NCBI GenBank assembly: GCA_963676845.2
Contig: CAXXKK010000010.1
Location: 1 to 64,000, forward strand
Direction: 5' to 3'
DNA: 64,000 nucleotides
Origin: G963662675 sp963676845
GTDB lineage: Bacteria; Bacteroidota; Bacteroidia; Bacteroidales; Prolixibacteraceae
The notes beneath the pieces are model-generated. The model searched no databases and was not told the origin of the DNA. It saw only the letters and a program-made list of their open reading frames with translations. Below, piece after piece: positions 57,801 through 64,000 of this stretch. A program made the translations under genes and the position numbers. Every line of letters starts with the position of its first letter. Within the stretch, counting starts at the first letter, position 1.

Positions 57801-59903
57801 ATTTGTAATTTCAGTACCACCTGCCAACAATACAGTTTCGGAAAAAGAGAATTGAATATTATCTGTTGAAGCAATATTTCCTTCAGTATAGCTATCATTA
57901 GCAACCATAGGTGCTAACCAACTATCTGTTTCGTAAGTGCTTGATTGTTCAATACTTACTTCATTACCCCTTGAATCATAAACTTTTTCTTTTAAAAGTT
58001 TTACTGTGTATGTTGAATTTTCATCCCAGTCAACATCAACAGTTATCGTTTTTTCAGCAGAACTATATGTTGCACTATAATCAGCAGGGTTTAATACTCT
58101 ATTTCCTTTTTCTACAGCAACACTTAAAGCCGCATCATCTGAATCAAAAGCATCATCATCTGCATTAAAAATATCCTCGTCAAAGGAAATTTTCACAACA
58201 CTTGTTTGTTGCAACAAACCTTCATCTTCTTCTGATGGAGTTGAGAATGTAACAACTGGAGCAACATAGTCAACACTTGTAAAATTCCAGTCAGTAGAAG
58301 CAGCATATCCTTTAAACTTATTTCCTGCTTTATCTACAATTACACCTTCAGCAATAGTTATATAGTAATTAGTTTTACTATCAAGTCTTGTTGAGAAAGT
58401 AACTTGAACAAGATCAGTTGCTTCAATAAGATCATTTGGATGAGAATCAAGGAACGACACAGCTCCAGTAGTAACATCAACACTTTCAACAACAGAGTTA
58501 TCACTTGCTTTTTTCAAGATAATATTACCTGATCCTGCATATACATTTTCATCAAAAAGCATTCCAACAACACCATGGCCAGGGAAAGGCATACCATCAA
58601 GGTATGAAGCTACATTCACTGCATTATCTGCTGGAGTTAAATCAGTGCTCTTATCTGCAATAGAAGGAGCTTGTATATCTTCTGTAGAAACTGCCAATCC
58701 AGATACTTGTGATGCTAAATTGTCAGCAACATAAGGAACAGATTCATTACTATAAAAATCTGAACCATTTTTAGCTGCAAAATAAACAACATAAGATGTT
58801 TGTCCACTTAAGTTATTTTCACCAGCTCCGTCGCCACCCTGATCTGCATTTACATTATAATAGGTTTCAACAGTTATTGTTTCTGTAGTATTTGCTGTTA
58901 GTTCTAATGTTTTTGCTCCGTCCAAAGCAACTAAAGTTTCATAACTAATAGCATTATTGAATACTGGATTTACATCATTTAGATTGTAAACAACATATGC
59001 AAGAGTTGCATCATCATTCACATTTACTGTAAAGTCAAACGAAGTAGTTGTTTCATTACCAAGTCTACCTACCATGAAAACAGGAGCAGTATAATCACGA
59101 GTTGTGAAAGTCCACACTGATGAATCAGTAATACCTGCAAAAGAGTTTTCTGCATCATCTACAAATGCACCTTCATCAATTAAAACATAGTATTCTGTAT
59201 TTTCACGTAAGTTAGAAGTAGCAAATTCATATAAATATGAACCGCCATTACGTGTACTTTCAACTTCAGTAGCTTCGATCATTTCATGAATCTCGCCATT
59301 TGAATTATAAACGTTGAAATACTTACCTTCAACAGCTTCAATTGATTCGCTCAAACCAAACCTCAAAACAGTTGATTTGATAGCATCACCATCATTTGGA
59401 TTAGATGCAGATCCAACGTTCACCTCTCCGTTTGCTGGATAAAAATCGTCCAGAACAAGTACTGGTGCAGTATAATCTCCAGTCTCAAATTCCCAATCAC
59501 CTGCAGCAAAACCAGCAAAAGGAACTTCAATTCCATCAGGTTTTGTTTCTTTTAGCACGTCACCAGGGAAGACAACGTAATATTCTGTCTCATCTTCCAG
59601 CATTGCTCGAATATCAAGAGTTACAGTAGTCCCACTGATTGACATTCTCGAACTGGGTAAATAAATAGCATCAACAAGGTCATCATCTTCATCGTAAAGT
59701 TCAATAACCTTACCTGAGATATTATCCTCCGTTGACACGGGATTAGCAAAAGTGATGGTTAAATCAATATCCAGCTCAACGTCATCCACCATTGGATCAC
59801 TAATTGCCGGATCGGTTGAAACAACCCCACCATAAACTACTTGTAGCCCCAATACACAAAATAGTGCAAAAAGACTAAAAAGCCGAGTAAATGATTTTCT
59901 CAT
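51900..59903 (-). CDS. Giant multi-module Ig-like (SbsA/Big_5-like) secreted protein with type IX sorting domain
   Basis: 2,667 residues. A Sec signal peptide (1-26) is followed by about 20 modules of 100-150 residues. Most follow one plan: PxxxxxxV...LTFDExV...GxIxIY..., then an EYYVxIDxGAxxDxxGN segment and a closing WxFTTxD hinge, as in SbsA/Big_5 Ig-like domains. Two modules (about 300-430 and 1,440-1,550) differ and look like fibronectin-type or other Ig folds. Residues about 2,595-2,667 form a type A type IX sorting domain (EYIVYPNPFENELKI, AGQRV, SSGIYFITL, ending IVKR). No enzyme domain is visible. It is very acidic with many Asp-rich loops that could bind Ca2+. A surface adhesin or stalk is the likely role (inference). 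Confidence 0.9.
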   Translation of the reverse strand: MRKSFTRLFSLFALFCVLGLQVVYGGVVSTDPAISDPMVDDVELDIDLTITFANPVSTEDNISGKVIELYDEDDDLVDAIYLPSSRMSISGTTVTLDIRAMLEDETEYYVVFPGDVLKETKPDGIEVPFAGFAAGDWEFETGDYTAPVLVLDDFYPANGEVNVGSASNPNDGDAIKSTVLRFGLSESIEAVEGKYFNVYNSNGEIHEMIEATEVESTRNGGSYLYEFATSNLRENTEYYVLIDEGAFVDDAENSFAGITDSSVWTFTTRDYTAPVFMVGRLGNETTTSFDFTVNVNDDATLAYVVYNLNDVNPVFNNAISYETLVALDGAKTLELTANTTETITVETYYNVNADQGGDGAGENNLSGQTSYVVYFAAKNGSDFYSNESVPYVADNLASQVSGLAVSTEDIQAPSIADKSTDLTPADNAVNVASYLDGMPFPGHGVVGMLFDENVYAGSGNIILKKASDNSVVESVDVTTGAVSFLDSHPNDLIEATDLVQVTFSTRLDSKTNYYITIAEGVIVDKAGNKFKGYAASTDWNFTSVDYVAPVVTFSTPSEEDEGLLQQTSVVKISFDEDIFNADDDAFDSDDAALSVAVEKGNRVLNPADYSATYSSAEKTITVDVDWDENSTYTVKLLKEKVYDSRGNEVSIEQSSTYETDSWLAPMVANDSYTEGNIASTDNIQFSFSETVLLAGGTEITNDNIASLITIVHEGVTVPFTATYNSFRNTATITPESPFTSEETYTVNVSAGYEDTNVKGGANSGSAKNWTVDINDEERPTVTFDFVKTNVSLTPDLELEFSEPVLYNVPSNLAFDTDKVILRKGSESGEIIPLRIINQSNETVFTLQPTIELNEGTTYYLAVADSSFIDNNVDENYNIGASTTFETEDTPDLASSVPAAEATEVSRVDLNTDKEISLTFDEAVQYDNTYAGGNVVEVYQYNEQVADVLIATATDTELSFSGSTVTVDLIFEALEEFEDETTYYLVIDGDAIKDSDGSHYVGAENDPNIEYDFYFTTGDETQPEVVGAEVPGVESPSSDAALAEDIQIYFDEPIAKGTGSFYITDYTYDGQDFTEGTQTRIDVNSADVAITNDFDHDEYYVSIAHDPFTASLYNDGAVKYYVVSSTKGILKDMSSNQNEWDGLELVSDFSLDNLDYLAAIDQEDYDIPYDTQDFNGLASIYTNNAWVFATDENDAPYVMTGLSTPADESDKVSTSANLNIVFNEDIELTDEADEKTIGVYILVGQDYSLAQEYYLSSPNVDVDGNMISVELVDLAENAEYRITVADGAVEDDLGVESEAVTLADDWYFSTGDVNAPIITDFAVSGFHIPNSPMYMYVSRNTDITITFDEPIMFNDNGTYVDVDSDNLVNNGSDNTDDANIITIGERFAPNLIFDFNATISEDAKTITISNAEIFNDFESYTNYVVSLKNIVDATDDHHAMATADYVLIIGDYTAPAGTLADPYNTTATVNPGLQIIENKNGTDVTVALNYDEDAIAYYQLLAATAATPSVSYLIDNGTPVTVNGDFGTELTIATDSETEYKLVVVATDVTNYTAQEAVEVHAFKTADITVPTVAVYGDNGAIDIDPTEENTLTLTFADDIAVGSGNIYFYRSADNVLAIAIDNHLYSLGESDELEITIPQRALAQNTEYYVNIDKGVVTDVAETIPTPNIDNGVEVNVYPGLFDQTTYTFSTTDTEDPYIVSSTPYDAGQDWWLSTSGTPDGEIVATFNEDIVVAPTAGRGDITIKDDNGRTIEVIILTDTEKVTIDGNTLTIDPEATLTDGEHGYEIIFKEDIVADAAGNTNDDDSWHFDIADSVSPAVSFLTEDADGDEIDADLVNPQTTGAIYVEFSEVVRMLDNSEIIPADVDTLVSLVDASGHDVAFHSRVGVVEPATYPDDAVVDADGDDNFSYFVITPDRGLGSNVTYTISFGEVFEDDANNVVAAQSVTFTTQLKESPSVVFSPSNNSVDVAVDESITITFNRGIVEADYTGQDVAIGYFNELINDDLTDYLALTDGTGEAKGFDATINAEKTVITIDPRVSFDSEEVVLVTFNPAGIDDVNSDIPDLVDSLNNFVDADLWNPHSVSTIVAFTVVDNKAPEVVLYEDGDELKPMFNYNDAYLPANRALTVTFDEDVQPGTGNINIYRSNGTLAETIDASTLVYAKDFEGEDIETTLVIDPQVARGNNEEYYVTIPVGAILDQATTPNSYAGIAESDYSTWTYFTADSYTVFYTDLTPEPESDGVYVYESLTITFDKEVDLGGGIISIYDEDGNAHDLIRVEDANDRIELDPTTKKTVTIDFERKPFKSNTKYYVLVEEAAFTNAKTDGTNEMFQGIMDPTVWTFTTEDLTAPEMIATTPEDDATEVGGTLLLSLTFDMDVMAGTGSVDVVETATGTLVQSVDITDENSVIFDGNIVRILYGETLEANTNYHVVVDYGAITNTLPSHVAYAGLVNPDKWNFTTGGDVEAPTIVSLSPSNNEVTENNHPMFEMVLSEDVQLSSIGGSAYVIPKYMNLDTIEVELDPSMFDGSTITFTYEYDSEIGGMNVSTTYYVLVDPGAIEDTAGNMFVGISDTETWVFKTGDDLLDGTEDPVVDSQEYIVYPNPFENELKIDNIEDLSRIIITNVAGQRVKDIVDPTGTISAGDLSSGIYFITLIEDDVVVKTERIVKR

Positions 59904-60503
59904 AGCATTTGTTTTTTAATTGTACTTAATTGATTGATTGTTTGAAATATATCATTCATATATAATTAATTTACCTATCAAACACACGGTATTTTCCCGT
60001 ATTTTGAGATGTAATTGTACAAACCTAAAAAAAATAAACTCAATGTACAAGCCTTTTTTTATTTAAAAATGAATATTTTTTTCACATATTTTTTTCAGGA
60101 AACCCTCATGTAGAGAAGATTTTGGGAAACGAATATATGTTCCATGATTTTTACTCCAAACATTTACATGAATATATATATATGGATAATATTTAGTTTG
60201 TATTTCGATCATAGTTAATGTGTTTTTAAACATGTTTTACTTGTTTTCACATCAAAAACTGTAAGTGTATTATCATTTCATTTTCTCAACAAAAGGTAAT
60301 CACCATATATATCATTATCAATATTAGATAAACTGGCTCAAATTACTCTTGCTATACAATTAATATATATAGTTATTTTTGCAATGCTCATTTCAGAAGA
60401 ATTAGAAACAATCAGGTAATTATGAAACGTAAAGCAATATCACAATCGACTACACTTTATATACATTGAATTAATTATGAATAATCAAAATTAAATGCAC
60501 ATA
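59904..60503. other. AT-rich intergenic region upstream of the giant gene
   Basis: About 600 bp between two divergent genes. It holds a promoter for the giant gene at 60020-60050. The rest is very AT-rich, with TATATA runs near 60170-60185 and 60310-60370, and no coding sequence or further pattern that I can name. Confidence 0.7.
60020..60050 (-). promoter_or_regulatory. Promoter of the giant Ig-like protein gene
   Basis: Leftward: -7 TAGGTTTG (60020-60027), 20-bp spacer and TTG at -33 (60048-60050). The leader would be about 110 nt. Confidence 0.65.
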
Positions 60504-60752
60504 ATGAAAACAAAAAGTCTTTTAATAATATTATCTTTTTTGACCACACTTATGGCTTCATCTTGTAAAACTTGTGAATGCCCTGCCTACTCAGATTCAG
60601 GCATAAAAGAGAATGACAAATACTACAGTAAGGAAATAACCTTTTGTTCGATTGCCCCTACACAAATTATTCAAAAAACTAAATTTGCTCTAGTTTGGGA
60701 AAATCTACAAACACAAAAAAACAACCTATTCAACAATAAACTAATAAGTTAA
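60504..60752 (+). CDS. Small lipoprotein, unknown function
   Basis: 82 residues from the ATG at 60504 (MKTKSLLIILSFLTTLMASSC); another ATG is three codons upstream. The lipobox MASSC gives Cys21, followed by a short Cys-rich segment CKTCECPAYS. The mature part is only about 60 residues and has no known domain. It stands alone in AT-rich DNA, so it could be a small surface or periplasmic lipoprotein or the remnant of a longer one. Confidence 0.55.
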   Translation: MKTKSLLIILSFLTTLMASSCKTCECPAYSDSGIKENDKYYSKEITFCSIAPTQIIQKTKFALVWENLQTQKNNLFNNKLIS

Positions 60753-61232
60753 GCAAAATTAAAGCCTCTGAGAATTGCATATTTGATGTGATCACGAGTA
60801 TTTGGTCAGAATAATTTAATTTTAAAAGGCTGAACCTGTTTCTAAAAAATTTAATTTTCCCTGCCGATTTAAATTTGATCAAAAGATTTCCTTACGAGAA
60901 AATTTTGACGAAGTCATACAGAAAAGTAAAAACAGAAGAAACACGACTAACTTCTCAGATTCATAATCACTACAATTTGCTATCTTAAATTTGAAACCTA
61001 AGATTTGGAACTTTAATCATTACAAATCGTAATTCAAAACCTGACTCTATTATAAATTCAAAAGTCACACAACTCTACATTAATTAAATTTTAAACCCGT
61101 AAAAAAAAAAAGAGATGGGAGTATAAAAATTTGATGGTTAAAAATTAAGTTCTTTATTTTGTGTGGCTTTAAAAAAACAGGCTAAAAAATCATTATAAAT
61201 TAAGTTTTACATTAATTATTAAACTTTCAACT
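60753..61232. other. AT-rich intergenic region upstream of gapA
   Basis: 480 bp without a gene. It contains a good gapA promoter (61130-61161) and an A-run at 61101-61111. I see no other structure. Confidence 0.7.
61130..61161 (+). promoter_or_regulatory. Promoter of gapA
   Basis: TTTG (61130-61133), 20-bp spacer and TTATTTTG (61154-61161), the same one-base variant of TAnnTTTG as rRNA P2. The leader would be about 65 nt. Confidence 0.68.
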
Positions 61233-62240
61233 ATGTCAAAAATTAAAATCGGTATCAACGGATTTGGCCGTATCGGACGTTTTGTATTCCGTCAGGCTGT
61301 TGCAAAAGGTACAATTCAAGTTGTTGCTATCAACGACCTTATCGACGTTGAATACATGGCTTACATGTTAAAATACGACTCTACTCACGGACAATTTAAA
61401 GGTGACGTTGAAGTAAAAGACGGTAAATTAATTGTTAACGGTGAAGAAATTCGTGTTACTGCTGAAAGAAATCCAGCTGACATCAACTGGGGTGCTGTAG
61501 GTGCTGACTATGTTGTTGAATCAACAGGTCTTTTCTTAAGCAAAGACAAAGCTCAAGGTCACTTAGACGCTGGTGCTAAGAAAGTTGTTATGTCTGCTCC
61601 TTCAAAAGACGATACTCCAATGTTCGTTATGGGTGTAAACAACAAAACTTATACTAACGACATGAACTTTGTATCAAACGCTTCTTGTACTACTAACTGC
61701 TTGGCTCCTGTAGCTAAAGTATTGAATGACAAATTCGGTATTAAAGAAGGTTTGATGACTACTGTTCACGCTACTACTGCAACTCAAAAAACTGTTGACG
61801 GTCCTTCTATGAAAGACTGGAGAGGTGGTCGTGGAGCTGGTCAAAACATCATCCCATCTTCAACTGGTGCTGCTAAAGCTGTAGGTAAAGTTATTCCTGA
61901 ATTGAATGGTAAATTAACAGGTATGGCTTTCCGTGTACCTACTCCAGATGTTTCAGTTGTTGACTTAACTGTAACTCTTGAAAAAGGTGCTTCTTACGAA
62001 GAAATTTGCGCTGCAATGAAAGAAGCTTCTGAAGGCGAATTAGCTGGTGTTCTTGGTTACACTGAAGATATGGTTGTTTCTAATGACTTCATTGGTGACA
62101 CTCGTACTTCTATCTTCGACGCTGGTGCAGGTATCTCATTATCTCCAAACTTCGTAAAAGTTGTTTCTTGGTATGATAACGAAATGGGTTACTCTACAAA
62201 AGTATGTGAATTGATCGAATACATGGAATCAGTAAAATAA
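61233..62240 (+). CDS. gapA: Glyceraldehyde-3-phosphate dehydrogenase
   Basis: 335 residues. NAD-binding GFGRIGR (10-16), Asp35 (INDL) favouring NAD over NADP, and catalytic Cys152 in SNASCTTNCLAP are all present; the active-site His lies in the conserved TTVHATTATQ. It oxidises glyceraldehyde 3-phosphate in glycolysis. Codons are strongly biased to C-ending forms, as in the class IIB aldolase, indicating very high expression. It is monocistronic with its own promoter and terminator. Confidence 0.97.
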   Translation: MSKIKIGINGFGRIGRFVFRQAVAKGTIQVVAINDLIDVEYMAYMLKYDSTHGQFKGDVEVKDGKLIVNGEEIRVTAERNPADINWGAVGADYVVESTGLFLSKDKAQGHLDAGAKKVVMSAPSKDDTPMFVMGVNNKTYTNDMNFVSNASCTTNCLAPVAKVLNDKFGIKEGLMTTVHATTATQKTVDGPSMKDWRGGRGAGQNIIPSSTGAAKAVGKVIPELNGKLTGMAFRVPTPDVSVVDLTVTLEKGASYEEICAAMKEASEGELAGVLGYTEDMVVSNDFIGDTRTSIFDAGAGISLSPNFVKVVSWYDNEMGYSTKVCELIEYMESVK

Positions 62241-62263
62241 TTTCGGTTATTTTCCACAATATT

Positions 62264-62294
62264 AAAACCATCCCATACCGGGGTGGTTTTTTTT
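62264..62294 (+). terminator. Terminator of gapA
   Basis: Stem AAAACCAtCCC/GGGgTGGTTTT with a short loop, followed by T residues, about 25 bp past the stop codon. Confidence 0.85.
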
Positions 62295-62306
62295 GCTTTG
62301 TACCCT

Positions 62307-62420
62307 GTCATTCTGAGCAAAGTGAAGAATCTGTATTTTTTAAAGCAAATTTCTCTCGTTGCTAAAAAAAAATGAATATACTCACACAGGATAGAGATTC
62401 CTCCTTTCAGTCGGAATGAC
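62307..62420. repeat. Dispersed palindromic repeat (REP/MITE-like), copy 2
   Basis: It begins GTCATTCTGAGCAAAGTGAA and ends TTTCAGTCGGAATGAC. It is longer than copy 1 (114 versus 80 bp) because the middle differs; only the ends are shared. Confidence 0.85.
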
Positions 62421-62605
62421 AAAAAAAATAATCATCAAAGAACATCCCTCACACCTGTCGAATAAACGAACTATCCATTCTATTCTTTCTCAAACCAACA
62501 GGTGTCAGTAAAAAATAATTTCATTCAAAACAACAATCAATCAACCCTTTACAACTGCCATTATTGCAATTAATATTTTTTAACACTTCAGAAAAAACCT
62601 TTTCT

Positions 62606-62616
62606 CCCCCCCCCCC
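62606..62616. repeat. Homopolymer tract of 11 C
   Basis: Eleven consecutive C bases in otherwise AT-rich DNA, 62 bp before the start of the next gene. Such tracts vary in length through polymerase slippage. Confidence 0.9.
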
Positions 62617-62646
62617 GTTTAAAGCAACTGTACCTTAAAACCAAAA

Positions 62647-62669
62647 GTTGAATTCATAAAAAATTCAAC
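62647..62669 (+). other. Hairpin in the leader of the pRiA4b-ORF3-like gene
   Basis: GTTGAATT and AATTCAAC are separated by 7 nt and end 9 bp before the ATG. Folding of the mRNA would hide the region where ribosomes load. No T-run follows, so it is not a terminator. Confidence 0.45.
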
Positions 62670-62678
62670 ATCGAAAGA

Positions 62679-63203
62679 ATGATCTACAGATTCAACATCA
62701 AGTCCATCGAAAAAAGCAACTTCTCTTTTCATGTTTCCCTAAAAGGAAATAATACGTTTGCCGATTTTCACAATTGCATACAGAATGCATGTCATTTTAT
62801 GCCCGATCAATTGGCGTCATTCTTTGTTGCAGGAGAAAACCGTGGAAAACAAATTGAAATAACATGCCTTGATTTAGGAATACAAAACCTGAAGCAATAT
62901 GTAATGGATAAAACACGAATCAAAGACATCTTACATAGCGAAGAGCAACGTTTATTATATGTATTTGATTTCTTCAACGACAGAGCATTTTATATTGAAC
63001 TAACACAAATATCTATGGAAAACAATCTATTAGAGCCCACAATCACTTCAATTGAAGGTGATGCCCCTGCTCAAATCCTGGAAGAAGAAGTCCAGGAACA
63101 GGGTTACGAAAACCTAGAAAAAGAAGAAAAAAACGATTATGGTGATCTGGATGATTATACAGAAATCTTTGGGGAAATGGAAGATTTGACGGAAGGGTTT
63201 TAA
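62679..63203 (+). CDS. Plasmid pRiA4b ORF-3-like (IS1096 TnpR-like) family protein
   Basis: 174 residues. The N-terminal 115 residues (MIYRFNIKSIEK...FSFHVSLKGNNTFADFHNCIQ, later LYVFDFFNDRAFYIEL) match the pRiA4b ORF-3-like fold in pattern. The C-terminal 60 residues are very acidic and probably disordered. The family name comes from a transposon passenger gene, but no transposase is nearby, and chromosomal members of unknown function are common. Its stop codon lies inside the following terminator hairpin. Confidence 0.72.
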   Translation: MIYRFNIKSIEKSNFSFHVSLKGNNTFADFHNCIQNACHFMPDQLASFFVAGENRGKQIEITCLDLGIQNLKQYVMDKTRIKDILHSEEQRLLYVFDFFNDRAFYIELTQISMENNLLEPTITSIEGDAPAQILEEEVQEQGYENLEKEEKNDYGDLDDYTEIFGEMEDLTEGF

Positions 63204-63218
63204 ACCCTTCCTTTTTTA
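63192..63218 (+). terminator. Terminator overlapping a stop codon
   Basis: Stem GGAAGGGTTT/AAACCCTTCC followed by TTTTTT. The TAA stop (63201-63203) is at the tip of the hairpin. Confidence 0.85.
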
Positions 63219-63231
63219 TGTACAAACACTT

Positions 63232-63239
63232 ACCTTTGG
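63232..63239 (+). promoter_or_regulatory. Candidate -7 element for miaA
   Basis: TACCTTTG fits TAnnTTTG and lies 21 bp before the start codon. The -33 region falls in the preceding terminator and does not match, so the call is tentative. Confidence 0.35.
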
Positions 63240-63260
63240 CCTCTCCAAGTAAAAATAAAA

Positions 63261-64000
63261 ATGAGCAAAACTCTAGTCGTACTTCTGGGACCAACAGGTA
63301 TTGGCAAAAGCGATTTAAGTATAAACCTTGCAAAGTATTTCAACACAGAAATTATTTCATCCGATTCCAGGCAAGTTTATCGGGAGCTTTCTATCGGAAC
63401 AGCTGTCCCTCCGCCAGAAGACCTACAGCAGGTTAAACACCACTTAATACACAGCCATTCAATTTACGACTATTACAGTGCCAGTAAATTTGAACAAGAT
63501 GTATTAAAAATCCTTGATGACCTATTCAAAGAAAAGAATGTTGTCATTATGACCGGAGGGTCTATGCTTTATATTGATGCCGTTTGTAAAGGAATTGATG
63601 ACATCCCTGATGCAGACCCAAAATTGAGAGAACAACTGATTCAAGAATACAACGAAAAAGGAATTGAGCACCTGCGAATAACATTAAAACGATTGGATCC
63701 TGTATTCTATGAACAGGTTGATCTGAAAAACCATAAGAGATTACTTCATGCTATTGAGATTTGTTTAATAATCGGTAAACCTTATTCTTCATTAAGAACA
63801 GGCAATGCAAAAAAACGACCATTCAATATTATAAAACTTGGACTTAAAAGAGAAAGAGAAGAGCTCTACGATCGGATTAATAAACGCGTGGACCAAATGA
63901 TAGAAATGGGGCAAATTGAGGAAGCCCGGAAAGTCTACCCTCTTCGTCATTTAAACTCGCTAAACACAGTGGGGTACAAAGAATTATTTTCCTATTTTGA
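63261..64000 (+). CDS. miaA: tRNA dimethylallyltransferase, 3' end beyond the window
   Basis: The first 246 codons of a protein usually about 300 residues long. It has the P-loop GPTGIGKS (10-17), SSDSRQVYRELSIGTAVP (about 33-50), GGSMLYIDAV near 99 and NTVGYKELF near the visible end, all MiaA hallmarks. It adds an isopentenyl group to A37 of tRNAs that read codons starting with U. The frame is intact up to the window edge. Confidence 0.95.
   Translation, partial: MSKTLVVLLGPTGIGKSDLSINLAKYFNTEIISSDSRQVYRELSIGTAVPPPEDLQQVKHHLIHSHSIYDYYSASKFEQDVLKILDDLFKEKNVVIMTGGSMLYIDAVCKGIDDIPDADPKLREQLIQEYNEKGIEHLRITLKRLDPVFYEQVDLKNHKRLLHAIEICLIIGKPYSSLRTGNAKKRPFNIIKLGLKREREELYDRINKRVDQMIEMGQIEEARKVYPLRHLNSLNTVGYKELFSYF

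Larger units (their letters stand above)
62241..62678. other. Intergenic region with repeats and an 11-C tract
   Basis: 438 bp. In order: the gapA terminator, a dispersed palindromic repeat (62307-62420), an inverted repeat ACACCTGT/ACAGGTGT (62451-62458 and 62498-62505), a run of 11 C (62606-62616) and a hairpin (62647-62669) just before the next gene. No coding sequence is seen, and no consensus promoter was found for the next gene. Confidence 0.75.

Noticed and set aside
62679..63203. Passenger gene of an IS1096-like transposon
   Set aside because: The family name is historical; no transposase or terminal inverted repeats flank it.

Overview
The window is AT-rich chromosomal DNA from a member of the Bacteroidota, most likely a marine Bacteroidales/Marinilabiliales-type bacterium (lineage is inference). 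Evidence: most genes lack a Shine-Dalgarno sequence; promoters fit the Bacteroidota -33/-7 consensus (TTTG, about 20 bp, TAnnTTTG); PorT and a type IX secretion sorting domain are present; a TamL-type lipoprotein is present; and the core gene order rpsU-xerC-hpf-tRNAs-tuf-secE-nusG-rplKAJL-rpoBC is that of the phylum.

Layout. 1-5,990: a complete leftward rRNA operon (16S, tRNA-Ile, tRNA-Ala, 23S, 5S, terminator), followed head-to-tail by the 5' end of a second one that leaves the window. The two share an identical 208-bp block that stops at a boxA-like leader element; their promoters differ. 6,400-10,060: leftward etfB-etfA-acyl-CoA dehydrogenase operon. 10,370-13,900: leftward oadG-oadA-oadB, a sodium-pumping oxaloacetate decarboxylase. 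14,277-15,970: rightward Tat-exported Gfo/Idh/MocA oxidoreductase and a dodecin. 16,015-30,970: the leftward information-processing supercluster, ending in rpoC and a DUF3467 gene. A degenerate tRNA-like element lies between tuf and secE, where many relatives carry tRNA-Trp.

31,000-35,890: HhH protein, NSS-family sodium symporter, and two different class II fructose-bisphosphate aldolases facing away from each other. 35,900-39,210: tamL and a divergent SPOUT RNA methyltransferase. 39,249-41,566: three tandem paralogous lipoproteins. 41,792-46,161: FAD oxidoreductase, porT, ubiE/menG and an AIR-synthase-like protein. 46,271-50,709: a tightly packed rightward cluster (SDR, Ldh-type dehydrogenase, glycosyltransferase, LytS kinase, LytTR regulator) in which the kinase reading frame is broken.

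50,974-59,903: nitroreductase and a 2,667-residue secreted protein built of about 20 Ig-like modules with a type IX sorting domain. 60,500-64,000: small lipoprotein, gapA, a pRiA4b-ORF3-like protein preceded by an 11-C tract, and the start of miaA.

Most of the window is housekeeping. The least ordinary items are the broken LytS kinase beside its intact regulator and three phased 21-bp repeats, the tRNA-like relic, the paired aldolases, the giant Ig-like T9SS protein, the lipoprotein triplet and the poly-C tract. I found no CRISPR array, prophage, insertion sequence or recognisable defence system.
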